A stretch of 64,000 nt of DNA from contig JAXGOI010000001.1 in assembly GCA_040767605.1 (NCBI GenBank), forward strand, positions 1,240,001 through 1,304,000, in the 5' to 3' direction. Below the pieces are notes generated by a model. That model ran no database searches, had not been told where the DNA came from, and was given only the letters and a program-made list of their open reading frames with translations. Numbering within the stretch: position 1 is the first letter of the stretch; every line of letters begins with the position of its first letter. Shown here one piece after another: positions 24,126 through 31,957 of this stretch. The translations under genes and the position numbers were made by a program. This DNA comes from JAXGOI01 sp040767605. Lineage in GTDB: Bacteria > Bacillota > Dehalobacteriia > UBA4068.

Positions 24126-25349
24126 ATGTTGCAAATAGCAGGAGGAATTACGGCTCCTCAGGGTTTTATTGCCGCAGGAGTAAATGCGGATATTAAAGGC
24201 AATGGCGATGAAAAAAAAGATATTGCCTTAATTTGCTCCCAAACCGCGGCGGCCTGCGCCGGGGTATTTACCCAAAATAAATATGCCGCCGCCCCGGTAA
24301 AATGGAGCCGGAGAGTTTCCGCTCCCGGCCTTGCCCGGGCAATTGTGGTAAACAGCGGCAATGCCAACGCCTGCACCGGCCAAAAAGGCCGCCTGGATGC
24401 CCACAATATGGCAAATTTGGCGGCGGAGGCCTTAAATATTCACGGCAAAGAGGTTTTGGTTTGCTCCACCGGGGTAATCGGCGTTACTCTGCCTATGGAA
24501 AAAATTAAAACAGGTATATTTAAGGCTGCAAAAGCTCTCAGCCCTGAGGGGGGCAAAGAGGCCGCCCTGGCGATTATGACTACAGATACCTTCCCTAAAG
24601 AAGTTGCCTTGGAATTTGAGCTGGGGGGTAAAAGGGTGCGCCTGGGGGGTATGGCAAAGGGCTCCGGGATGATTCAGCCTAATATGGCTACAATGTTGGG
24701 CTTTATTACATCAGATATTATGATTGCCCCTGTGGTTTTAAAAAAGGCCTTAAAAAAGGCGGCGGATAAAACATTTAATATGCTTTCAATAGATGGAGAT
24801 ACCAGCACAAATGATACGGTTTTGGCTCTGTGTAACGGTATGGCAGGGAACCCCTTAATCGACAGCGAGGAGCACCCTTTGTTTGAGAGATTTTATCAGG
24901 CCCTGGAGGAAATTTGCCTGGCTTTAACAAAAATGATGGCCTTAGATGGAGAGGGTGCCACAAAATTCCTGGAAATTGTTGTGGAAAACGCCCGCACCTT
25001 AAAAGACGCCGCAAAAATCGCCAAGGCGGTTGCCGGCTCCAGCCTGGTAAAGACGGCCTTTTTCGGGGAAGACGCTAATTGGGGGAGAATAATTTGCGCG
25101 GTGGGTTATTCCGGGGCAAAGTTTAATGCCAATACTGTGGATATTGCCTTAGAAAGCCCCGCCGGGCGGGAGCCGGTAATGGAAAACGGCGCGGGCCTTA
25201 GCTTTAATGAGGCCAATGCGGCAAAAATTCTGGCGGAAAAGGAAATCCGCATAATTATTAACCTTCATGACGGTCTTGCCGGGGCCAAAGCCTGGGGCTG
25301 CGACCTTAGCTATGATTATGTTAAAATAAACGGCAGCTACCGTACCTAA
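24126..25349 (+). CDS. argJ: Glutamate N-acetyltransferase / ornithine acetyltransferase
   Basis: ArgJ (407 aa) recycles the acetyl group from N-acetylornithine to glutamate and may also make N-acetylglutamate from acetyl-CoA. It self-cleaves before the nucleophile, here T189 in the segment QPNMATMLGF. NSGNANACTG near the N-terminus and the C-terminal LSYDYVKINGSYRT are typical. Presence of ArgJ means the cyclic acetyl pathway, so argE is not required. Confidence 0.97.
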   Translation: MLQIAGGITAPQGFIAAGVNADIKGNGDEKKDIALICSQTAAACAGVFTQNKYAAAPVKWSRRVSAPGLARAIVVNSGNANACTGQKGRLDAHNMANLAAEALNIHGKEVLVCSTGVIGVTLPMEKIKTGIFKAAKALSPEGGKEAALAIMTTDTFPKEVALEFELGGKRVRLGGMAKGSGMIQPNMATMLGFITSDIMIAPVVLKKALKKAADKTFNMLSIDGDTSTNDTVLALCNGMAGNPLIDSEEHPLFERFYQALEEICLALTKMMALDGEGATKFLEIVVENARTLKDAAKIAKAVAGSSLVKTAFFGEDANWGRIICAVGYSGAKFNANTVDIALESPAGREPVMENGAGLSFNEANAAKILAEKEIRIIINLHDGLAGAKAWGCDLSYDYVKINGSYRT

Positions 25350-25407
25350 GTTTTATCTGCCGGATATTTCTTTATTAAAGGGCCCTTGGCCCCGGGAGGA
25401 TAAAAAA

Positions 25408-26265
25408 ATGAGCACAGCTTTAGAAAAGGCAACTGTTTTAGTGGAGGCTTTGCCTTATATACAATTATTCCACGGCAAAATAGTGGTTGTTAAATACGGC
25501 GGCAATGCAATGATAAACGAGGAATTAAAGCAGGCCGTTATTAATGATGTTATTTTAATGCAATTAGTCGGTATGCGCCCCGTAATAGTTCACGGAGGCG
25601 GGCCGGATATAAATGATTTGCTGAATAAGCTTAAGATTAAATCTCAATTTGTTAACGGCCTGCGCTATACGGATGATGCCACTATGGAAGCGGTAGAAAT
25701 GGTCTTAAACGGCAAAGTAAATAAAGGCATTGTAAGCCAGATTAACCATAATGGCGGCAAGGCCGTGGGCCTTAGCGGCAAAGACGGTAACCTTTTTATT
25801 TGCGAAAAGCTTGTTCAGCCGGATTTAGGTCAGGTTGGTTACATTAAAGAAGTAAATACCCATATACTTCTTACTTTAATGGATCAAGGCTATTTGCCGG
25901 TTATTTCCCCGGTTGGGGGAGGGGAGGACGGCAAAACCTATAATACCAATGCTGATTATGCCGCCGGTAAAATTGCCGAGGCCCTGGAGGCAGAGAAGCT
26001 GGTTTTACTTACAGATGTAGAGGGGCTTTTTGCCGACCCGGAAACAAAAAAGAATTTAATTTCTGTTATCAGCGCGGCGGATATCCCCCCTTTAATTGAA
26101 AAGGGAATAATCTCCGGGGGGATGATACCCAAGGTTAAATGCTGTGTAGAGGCTCTTTCTGCCGGGGTTAAAAGCGCCCATATTATAGACGGCCGCAATA
26201 AGCACAGCCTGCTTTTGGAAATCTTTACCGATAAGGGCGTCGGTACTCAAATTATTAAGGCATAA
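25408..26265 (+). CDS. argB: Acetylglutamate kinase
   Basis: ArgB (285 aa) phosphorylates N-acetylglutamate, commonly the arginine-inhibited step. KYGGNAMI near the N-terminus, VHGGGPDIN for substrate binding, and GISGGMIPK-like IISGGMIPKVKCC near the C-terminus are conserved. Length fits the arginine-sensitive hexameric type, although that regulation cannot be confirmed here. GGGAGGA precedes the ATG. Confidence 0.97.
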   Translation: MSTALEKATVLVEALPYIQLFHGKIVVVKYGGNAMINEELKQAVINDVILMQLVGMRPVIVHGGGPDINDLLNKLKIKSQFVNGLRYTDDATMEAVEMVLNGKVNKGIVSQINHNGGKAVGLSGKDGNLFICEKLVQPDLGQVGYIKEVNTHILLTLMDQGYLPVISPVGGGEDGKTYNTNADYAAGKIAEALEAEKLVLLTDVEGLFADPETKKNLISVISAADIPPLIEKGIISGGMIPKVKCCVEALSAGVKSAHIIDGRNKHSLLLEIFTDKGVGTQIIKA

Positions 26266-26308
26266 AAATTAAGAGGATAAAGAGCAAAACAGCGGCAAGG
26301 GGGTTAAT

Positions 26309-27508
26309 ATGAATAATCAGGAAATTGTTAAAGAAGGCTTAAAATATGTTATGAATACCTATGGCCGGCAGCCTATTGCTTTAGTGGAAGGCAAAGGCTC
26401 CTATGTATATGATGCCGACGGCAAGGAGTATTTGGATATGCTGGGGGGTATTGCCGTAAATGCTTTGGGTCACTGTCACCCCAAAATTACCAAAGCAATT
26501 TGCGCCCAGGCTCAAAAGCTAATGCATTGTTCTAACCTCTTTTGGATAGAGCCTCAGGTTAAGCTGGCAAAGCTTTTAGTGGAGAATTCCTGCTTTTCTC
26601 AGGTTTTCTTTTGCAATAGCGGGGCAGAGGCCAATGAGGGGGCCATTAAGGCCGCCCGGAAATATGCCAAGGCAAAGGGTAAGCCGGAGCGTTTTAAAGT
26701 CATTACGGCTCTTAATTCCTTCCATGGGAGGACTATGGCAACCCTGGCAGCCACCGGTCAGGAAAAGATTCATAAAAACTTTGAGCCATTAACCCCGGGC
26801 TTTAAATATGCCGAGCTTAATAGCCCGTCGGCTATTGAGGCCGTAATTGATGAGGAAACCTGCGCCATAATGGTAGAGCCTATTCAGGGCGAGGGGGGTA
26901 TTATTGCCGCGGAGGAAGAGTATTTAAAAGCCCTGCGTAATCTTTGCGACCGCCATGATTTATTACTGATTTTTGATGAGGTACAGGTTGGCATGGGCCG
27001 CACCGGCAAGCTGTTTTGTTATGAACATAGCGGGGTTTTGCCGGATATTGCCACAATGGCCAAGGCTTTGGGGGGCGGAACGGCCATTGGGGCGTTTTTA
27101 GTGAATGAAAGAGCCAATGTCCTTGTTCCCGGCGAGCATGGCAGCACCTTTGGGGGGAACCCCTTAGCCACCGCCGCAGGTATTGCCACCTTAGAAACAA
27201 TTTTAGAAAAAGGCTTTTTAAACGAGGTTTCCGCAAAAGGCGAATATATAAAAAGTAAGCTTGAGGAGCTGGCAAAAAAATTCCCCAGTATTATGGAAAT
27301 CCGGGGCAGGGGTATGCTAATTGGTATCCGCCTTAATAAAGAAGGGGGAGATTTAGTTAAAACCTGTCAGGATTTAGGGCTTTTGGTTAATTGTACGGCA
27401 AAATCTATAATCCGCCTGATGCCGGCTTTAAATATTACCCGGGAAGAAATAGATAAAGGCCTTAATCTATTGGCTAAGGCTATGGAAAAAGAACTGAGCG
27501 AAAATTAA
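26309..27508 (+). CDS. argD: Acetylornithine aminotransferase
   Basis: ArgD (399 aa), a class III PLP aminotransferase converting N-acetylglutamate semialdehyde to N-acetylornithine. NSGAEANEGAIKAARKYA, the D-E-V-Q motif in IFDEVQVGMGRTGK and the PLP lysine K252 (MAKALGGG) are present. ATG with AAGGGGG upstream. Fourth gene of the cluster. Confidence 0.96.
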   Translation: MNNQEIVKEGLKYVMNTYGRQPIALVEGKGSYVYDADGKEYLDMLGGIAVNALGHCHPKITKAICAQAQKLMHCSNLFWIEPQVKLAKLLVENSCFSQVFFCNSGAEANEGAIKAARKYAKAKGKPERFKVITALNSFHGRTMATLAATGQEKIHKNFEPLTPGFKYAELNSPSAIEAVIDEETCAIMVEPIQGEGGIIAAEEEYLKALRNLCDRHDLLLIFDEVQVGMGRTGKLFCYEHSGVLPDIATMAKALGGGTAIGAFLVNERANVLVPGEHGSTFGGNPLATAAGIATLETILEKGFLNEVSAKGEYIKSKLEELAKKFPSIMEIRGRGMLIGIRLNKEGGDLVKTCQDLGLLVNCTAKSIIRLMPALNITREEIDKGLNLLAKAMEKELSEN

Positions 27509-27556
27509 ATAAAAAATAAACAAAATAAATAAAATAAGAAATAAGGAGCGGTTAAG

Positions 27557-28762
27557 ATGGTTAAAAAAGTTGCTTTGGCTTATTCCGGCGGGCTGGATAC
27601 CTCAATTATTATCCCCTGGCTTAAAGAGAACTATAATTGCGAGGTAGTTGCGGTTTGCGGGGATGTCGGCCAAGGCGCCGAGGTTGATATTGTTCATGAT
27701 AAGGCTTTGGCATCCGGCGCCTGCGCGGTTTATATCGGAGATTTAACCGAGGAATTTGTTAAGGATTTTGTTTTCCCCACCCTGAAGGCGGGGGCAAAAT
27801 ACGAGGGTAAATATTTATTGGGGACTTCCATGGCAAGGCCGATTATTGCCCGCTATTTGGTGGATATAGCCAAAAAAGAGGGCTGCGATGCCGTTTGCCA
27901 CGGCTGCACCGGCAAGGGTAATGATCAGGTTCGTTTTGAGCTTGCCATAAAAGCCCTGGCTCCGGAAATGAAAATTATCGCCCCCTGGCGGGAATGGGAT
28001 ATCCGCTCCCGTAATCAGGCCATAGATTATGCCCGGGAGCACGGTATACCCATACCCGTAACTAAAAAGCACCCTTACAGCATGGATAGAAATATCTGGC
28101 ATTTAAGCCATGAAGGAGCGGATTTGGAAGACCCCTGGAATGAGCCTAAAGACGAGCTTTTTCTTATTTGCACCCCGCCTGAAAAAGCCCCGGATAAGCC
28201 AACTTATTTAGAAATTGAGTTTGAAAAAGGCGAGCCGGTAAAAGTAAACGGAGAGGCTCTTTCCCCCGCCGCTCTTTTAACTAAATTAAATGAGCTGGGG
28301 GCCGCCAATGGCGTGGGTATAGATGATTTAGTTGAAAACAGATTGGTAGGGATGAAATCCCGCGGTGTTTATGAAACCCCTGGGGGCACAATATTATACG
28401 AGGCTCACAGAGCATTAGAGAGCCTTTGCCTGGATAGGGTTACCAGCCATTATAAAGAGGGTATGGCTATCCGTTACGGGGAATTGGTTTATGACGGAGT
28501 TTGGTTTGCTCCTTTAAGAGAGGCCATGGATGCCTTTGTAAATTCAACTCAGGAAACGGTAAGCGGCACCGTAAGGGTAAAGCTTTATAAGGGCAGTTGT
28601 GTAAGTACAGGCGTAAAAAGCCCCTTTTCCCTTTACGACCCGGATATTGCCACCTTTGAAGAAGATGATGTTTATAATCAAAAGGATGCCGAGGGCTTCA
28701 TAAACCTTTTCGGCCTTCCCCTTAAGGTTAGGGCCCTAATGGAGAGAAAAAATAAAAAATAA
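27557..28762 (+). CDS. argG: Argininosuccinate synthase
   Basis: ArgG (401 aa) condenses citrulline and aspartate using ATP. The PP-loop AYSGGLDTSI (about residues 8-17), GCTGKGNDQVRFE and YSMDRNIWHLSHEG identify it. ATG with AAGGAG upstream. Last gene of the cluster, before a terminator. Neither argF (ornithine carbamoyltransferase), which would make its citrulline, nor argH, which uses its product, is adjacent. Confidence 0.97.
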   Translation: MVKKVALAYSGGLDTSIIIPWLKENYNCEVVAVCGDVGQGAEVDIVHDKALASGACAVYIGDLTEEFVKDFVFPTLKAGAKYEGKYLLGTSMARPIIARYLVDIAKKEGCDAVCHGCTGKGNDQVRFELAIKALAPEMKIIAPWREWDIRSRNQAIDYAREHGIPIPVTKKHPYSMDRNIWHLSHEGADLEDPWNEPKDELFLICTPPEKAPDKPTYLEIEFEKGEPVKVNGEALSPAALLTKLNELGAANGVGIDDLVENRLVGMKSRGVYETPGGTILYEAHRALESLCLDRVTSHYKEGMAIRYGELVYDGVWFAPLREAMDAFVNSTQETVSGTVRVKLYKGSCVSTGVKSPFSLYDPDIATFEEDDVYNQKDAEGFINLFGLPLKVRALMERKNKK

Positions 28763-28836
28763 GTAAATATTTAATAGGGTAAAAACCATAAAAAACTTAT
28801 TTTCTAAAAAATTTATCACATAAATAGTTTAGAATT

Positions 28837-28863
28837 AAAAGAGACGGCAACGCCGTCTCTTTT
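28837..28863 (+). terminator. Terminator of the arg operon
   Basis: AAAAGAGACGGC (28837-28848) pairs perfectly with GCCGTCTCTTTT (28852-28863), loop AAC. Confidence 0.9.
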
Positions 28864-28934
28864 AACTTTCTCTTTTTAAAACGGTTTTATTATTTTAAAA
28901 ATATTTTTATGCGGGCCTTTGTTTTTTCTCCCCT

Positions 28935-28963
28935 TTGACGAATGCAATCCCTTGTATTATAAT
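28935..28963 (+). promoter_or_regulatory. Sigma-A promoter of coaD-mtrB
   Basis: -35 TTGACG (28935-28940), 17-nt spacer, -10 TATAAT (28958-28963). Located 29 nt before the coaD start. Confidence 0.88.
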
Positions 28964-28991
28964 TAGGCTAGAAAAAAAAAGGAGGCCTGCC

Positions 28992-29474
28992 ATGAAAACT
29001 GCTGTTTACCCCGGCACCTTCGACCCTATAACCAACGGCCATTTAGATGTGGTTAAGCGGGCCGCTAAAGCCTTCGACAGAGTTATTTTAGCCGTTGCGG
29101 AGGATAATTATAAAAACAATCTTTTCAGCCTTAAAGAAAGGCTGGAGCTGGTTAAGAGTTCCACCGCCAATATCCCCAATGTAGAGGCCTATGCTTTTTG
29201 CGGCCTTTTGGTTAATTTTTGCCAGGAGCAAAACGCGAATATTATTATCCGGGGTATGAGGGCGGTTTCTGATTTTGAGCAGGAATTACAAATGGCCCTG
29301 ATGAACCGCAAGCTTAAGCCGGATATTGATACGGTGTTTTTTGTTTCCGCCCCGGAGTATTTATATCTTAGCTCCAGCATTATTAAAAGCGCCTTCTCGC
29401 TTAAGGGGGATATTTGCGGTTTGGTTCCCTCTTGTGTAATAGAGGCCTTAAAGGGTAAATTCCCCGTAAGCTAG
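28992..29474 (+). CDS. coaD: Pantetheine-phosphate adenylyltransferase
   Basis: CoaD (160 aa) adenylates 4'-phosphopantetheine to dephospho-CoA. The nucleotidyl-transferase motif GTFDPITNGH ends at residue 17, and IIRGMRAVSDFEQELQMALM is conserved, as is the YLSSSIIKS segment. An in-frame ATG at 28935 would add 19 residues, but that codon lies in the promoter; ATG 28992 follows GGAGG and gives the CoaD N-terminus. Confidence 0.96.
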   Translation: MKTAVYPGTFDPITNGHLDVVKRAAKAFDRVILAVAEDNYKNNLFSLKERLELVKSSTANIPNVEAYAFCGLLVNFCQEQNANIIIRGMRAVSDFEQELQMALMNRKLKPDIDTVFFVSAPEYLYLSSSIIKSAFSLKGDICGLVPSCVIEALKGKFPVS

Positions 29475-29496
29475 CTAATAAGAGGGAGGTTTATTT

Positions 29497-29772
29497 ATGC
29501 CGGAAAAGGAAAATGCAAATGAAAAAACTCATGGTTTTTCTCATAATACAGAGGACAGCGTTTTTGGAGATTACTTTTTAGTTAAGGCGGAGGAAAACGG
29601 GGTAGCCATTATCGGCCTTACCCGAGGTAAAGAAACCCGCTTTCATCATAATGAAAAGCTGGATAAAGGCGAGGTTATGATATTTCAGTTTACCACGCAT
29701 ACTTCCGCAATGAAGGTAAGAGGCAAGGCAAAAATATATTCCCGCTATGGAATTGTCGATGTCGGGGAATGA
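29497..29772 (+). CDS. mtrB: Tryptophan RNA-binding attenuation protein (TRAP, MtrB)
   Basis: TRAP-family protein (91 aa), an 11-mer ring in Bacillus that binds tryptophan and then (G/U)AG repeats in trp leader RNAs. The core (about residues 24-91) is close to B. subtilis MtrB: GLTRGKETRFHHNEKLDKGE and FTTHTSAMKVRGKA. The three RNA-contacting residues known from B. subtilis (K37, K56, R58) correspond to K54, K73 and R75 here. An N-terminal extension of about 17 charged residues is extra. No trp genes or clear TRAP target are in the window. GGGAGG precedes the ATG. Confidence 0.92.
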   Translation: MPEKENANEKTHGFSHNTEDSVFGDYFLVKAEENGVAIIGLTRGKETRFHHNEKLDKGEVMIFQFTTHTSAMKVRGKAKIYSRYGIVDVGE

Positions 29773-29808
29773 CATTGACCCATAAGACAGGTGAAAGGAG
29801 CCGGTTTT

Positions 29809-30039
29809 ATGTGGAAAATTGTGTATATTGCCAGCAGCTTAAAAACAGCCCAAAACCTGACGGATTATCTCTCTCAAGAGAGCATAATGTTTCGCACCAG
29901 AGCATTAGGGGCTTTAGGCTCTCAAAGCCCCGCCCATATTGAAATTCTTGTGCCTGAAAGCGAGGCTGAGGATGCTCTGGAAATTTTAAATAATCAACTG
30001 GGTTTATCTTATTGCCAAAGGGGAGCCCCCGTCGGATAA
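29809..30039 (+). CDS. Small DUF2007-like protein
   Basis: A 76-aa protein starting MWKIVYIASSLKTAQNLTDY, with IEILVPESEAEDALEIL near the C-terminus. This pattern, a small alpha-beta protein with a P-x-x-x-A-x-x-A-x-x-I-L end, resembles DUF2007-type putative signal-transducing proteins. ATG 29809 is chosen because AAAGGAG lies eight bases upstream; an upstream in-frame start at 29791 overlaps that site. It lies between mtrB and the carboxyltransferase gene. Function unknown. Confidence 0.7.
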   Translation: MWKIVYIASSLKTAQNLTDYLSQESIMFRTRALGALGSQSPAHIEILVPESEAEDALEILNNQLGLSYCQRGAPVG

Positions 30040-30067
30040 AGGCCAACTAACCGAAAATTCTAACTCT

Positions 30068-30096
30068 TTGCATATGCCATGGTTTATGGGTATAAT
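30068..30096 (+). promoter_or_regulatory. Sigma-A promoter of the carboxyltransferase gene
   Basis: -35 TTGCAT (30068-30073), 17-nt spacer, -10 TATAAT (30091-30096), leaving a leader of roughly 90 nt. Confidence 0.85.
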
Positions 30097-30195
30097 AGAG
30101 ATATGGTATTATTGTATACATTATTAATAAGGGCTTAAGCCAAGGCTTGGGCCTAAAAATAGCTGTCTTTAAAAGACAATGATAGGAGGATAATA

Positions 30196-31605
30196 ATGAC
30201 CCAAGATTCAAAGAGAAAAGTGCTGATAACAGATACGACATTTCGTGATGCGCATCAGTCCCTTTTTGCTACCCGCCTAACAACCGATGATATTTTAGAA
30301 GCCGCCAAGGATGTGGATAAAATCGGTTTTCACGCCCTGGAGGTTTGGGGGGGCGCAACATTTGATTCATGCATGAGGTTTTTAAATGAGGACCCCTGGG
30401 AGAGGCTTCGCTCCATTCGGGATGCGGTAAAAAACACAAAGCTGCAAATGCTTTTAAGAGGCCAAAACCTGGTGGGTTACCGCCACTATGCCGATGATGT
30501 TGTAGATGAATTTGTTAAAAGGGCTGTGTCAAACGGCATAGATATAATCCGTATTTTTGACGCCTTAAATGATGTCCGTAACTTAGAGCGGGCAATGAAT
30601 GCAGCTACAAAAGAAGGCGCCCATGTTCAGGCTACTATTTCCTATACCAATAGCCCTGTGCATAATTTAGAGTACTTTACTAAAATAACTAAAACCTTAA
30701 AAGAAATGGGCGCTGATTCCATTTGTATTAAGGATATGGCCGGGATTATTTACCCCTATATCGCTTATGATTTAGTTAAGGCCATTAAAGAGGCAACTAA
30801 TTTACCCATCGAGCTTCACTGCCATTACACCAGCGGCATGGCCTCCATGGCCTATTTGAAAGCGGTTGAGGCCGGCTGCGATATTATAGACTGCGCTCTT
30901 TCCAGCATGGCTCTTTCCACTTCTCAGCCTGCGGCTGAAAGTATGGTTGCCGCCTTCCAGAATACACCCTATGATACCGGCCTGGATTTAGAAACCATGT
31001 CTGTCGCGGCCTCCAAAATGAAGGACATCCGCTGCAAATACTGTAACTTCGACAGTGCGGACCCCAGAGTTGACCCAAATGTTCTTCTTTTCCAAATGCC
31101 CGGCGGCATGATTTCAAACTTCCTTTCCCAGTTGAAGGAAAGCAATGCTTTGGATCGTCTCCCCGAGGTTTTAGAGGAGGTTCCAAGAGTCCGCAAGGAT
31201 TTGGGCTATCCTCCTCTGGTTACTCCCTCCAGCCAGTTAGTCGGCTCCCAGGCTCTGCTTAATGTCTTAAATGGGGAACGCTATAAAATGGCTACCAATG
31301 AAATTAAAAATTACTTCAGAGGCGAATACGGTACTCCCCCTGCTCCTATGGATCAGGAAATCCGCAAAAAGGTTATTGGGGATGAGCCTGTTATTACCCA
31401 CCGCCCCGCCGATGATATTCCGCCCCAGCTTGAAGAGGCCAAGAAGGAATTGGGCTATTTGATGGAAAGCCCGGAAGATCTCCTTTCCTATATTCTCTTC
31501 CCGCAGGTGGCTAAAAAGTTCCTGGAAGACAGAATGGCAAGCAAAACCAATGTTGAATACAGCATGGTTGGAGGCGAAAAAGGCGTAAATTACTGCCCGG
31601 TTTAA
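30196..31605 (+). CDS. Biotin-dependent carboxyltransferase subunit (oxaloacetate decarboxylase alpha / pyruvate carboxylase B / 5S type)
   Basis: Carboxyltransferase domain protein (469 aa) that moves CO2 between carboxybiotin and pyruvate or oxaloacetate. The start LITDTTFRDAHQSLFATR, the metal-site lysine K179 in IKDMAGI and H208/H210 in ELHCHYTSGMA are diagnostic. The C-terminal conserved PYC/OADA region follows. There is no biotin-attachment domain (no AMKM motif), so a separate carrier and a biotin carboxylase or membrane decarboxylase must be encoded elsewhere. Which of the related reactions it serves cannot be decided from this window. Single gene with its own promoter and terminator. 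Confidence 0.85.
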   Translation: MTQDSKRKVLITDTTFRDAHQSLFATRLTTDDILEAAKDVDKIGFHALEVWGGATFDSCMRFLNEDPWERLRSIRDAVKNTKLQMLLRGQNLVGYRHYADDVVDEFVKRAVSNGIDIIRIFDALNDVRNLERAMNAATKEGAHVQATISYTNSPVHNLEYFTKITKTLKEMGADSICIKDMAGIIYPYIAYDLVKAIKEATNLPIELHCHYTSGMASMAYLKAVEAGCDIIDCALSSMALSTSQPAAESMVAAFQNTPYDTGLDLETMSVAASKMKDIRCKYCNFDSADPRVDPNVLLFQMPGGMISNFLSQLKESNALDRLPEVLEEVPRVRKDLGYPPLVTPSSQLVGSQALLNVLNGERYKMATNEIKNYFRGEYGTPPAPMDQEIRKKVIGDEPVITHRPADDIPPQLEEAKKELGYLMESPEDLLSYILFPQVAKKFLEDRMASKTNVEYSMVGGEKGVNYCPV

Positions 31606-31631
31606 AAAAATGCTTCCATAATTAAATTAAG

Positions 31632-31660
31632 AAAAAGAACGGCTTAGCCGTTCTTTTTTA
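31632..31660 (+). terminator. Terminator after the carboxyltransferase gene
   Basis: AAAAGAACGGC (31633-31643) pairs with GCCGTTCTTTT (31647-31657), loop TTA, followed by further T. Confidence 0.92.
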
Positions 31661-31957
31661 TTTCCGGATGTTATTTTGCTTAAAAGGCCGGTTTTTATAA
31701 AAATGGAACAATAATCCTGTTTTTGCCGTCTTTAAAAGGGATAATATTTAGGTTAAAACCCCAAAAATGGCAGTTAAAATTCTTAAAAAAGCTTATGGAT
31801 ACTTATAAATAGCTGATTAGGGGCTTTTTAAATATCCCTCCGCTTTTAAGTTTATATAAAAATGGCAAAAGTGCAAAGAGATTTTTTATTTAGCACTGTC
31901 CTAAGAGGATTAATACAATATTTAGGCGAAATACTATTAGGCAAAAGGGGGTTTTTT
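31661..31957. other. Gene-free A/T-rich stretch
   Basis: About 300 nt before the transglutaminase gene. No convincing promoter hexamer pair, RNA structure or repeat was seen. The frame of the next gene is open from 31862, but a better start with a ribosome binding site lies at 31958. Confidence 0.6.

Noticed and set aside
31862..31957. Upstream start for the transglutaminase-SLH protein
   Set aside because: It would place 32 residues before a clear signal peptide and has no ribosome binding site.
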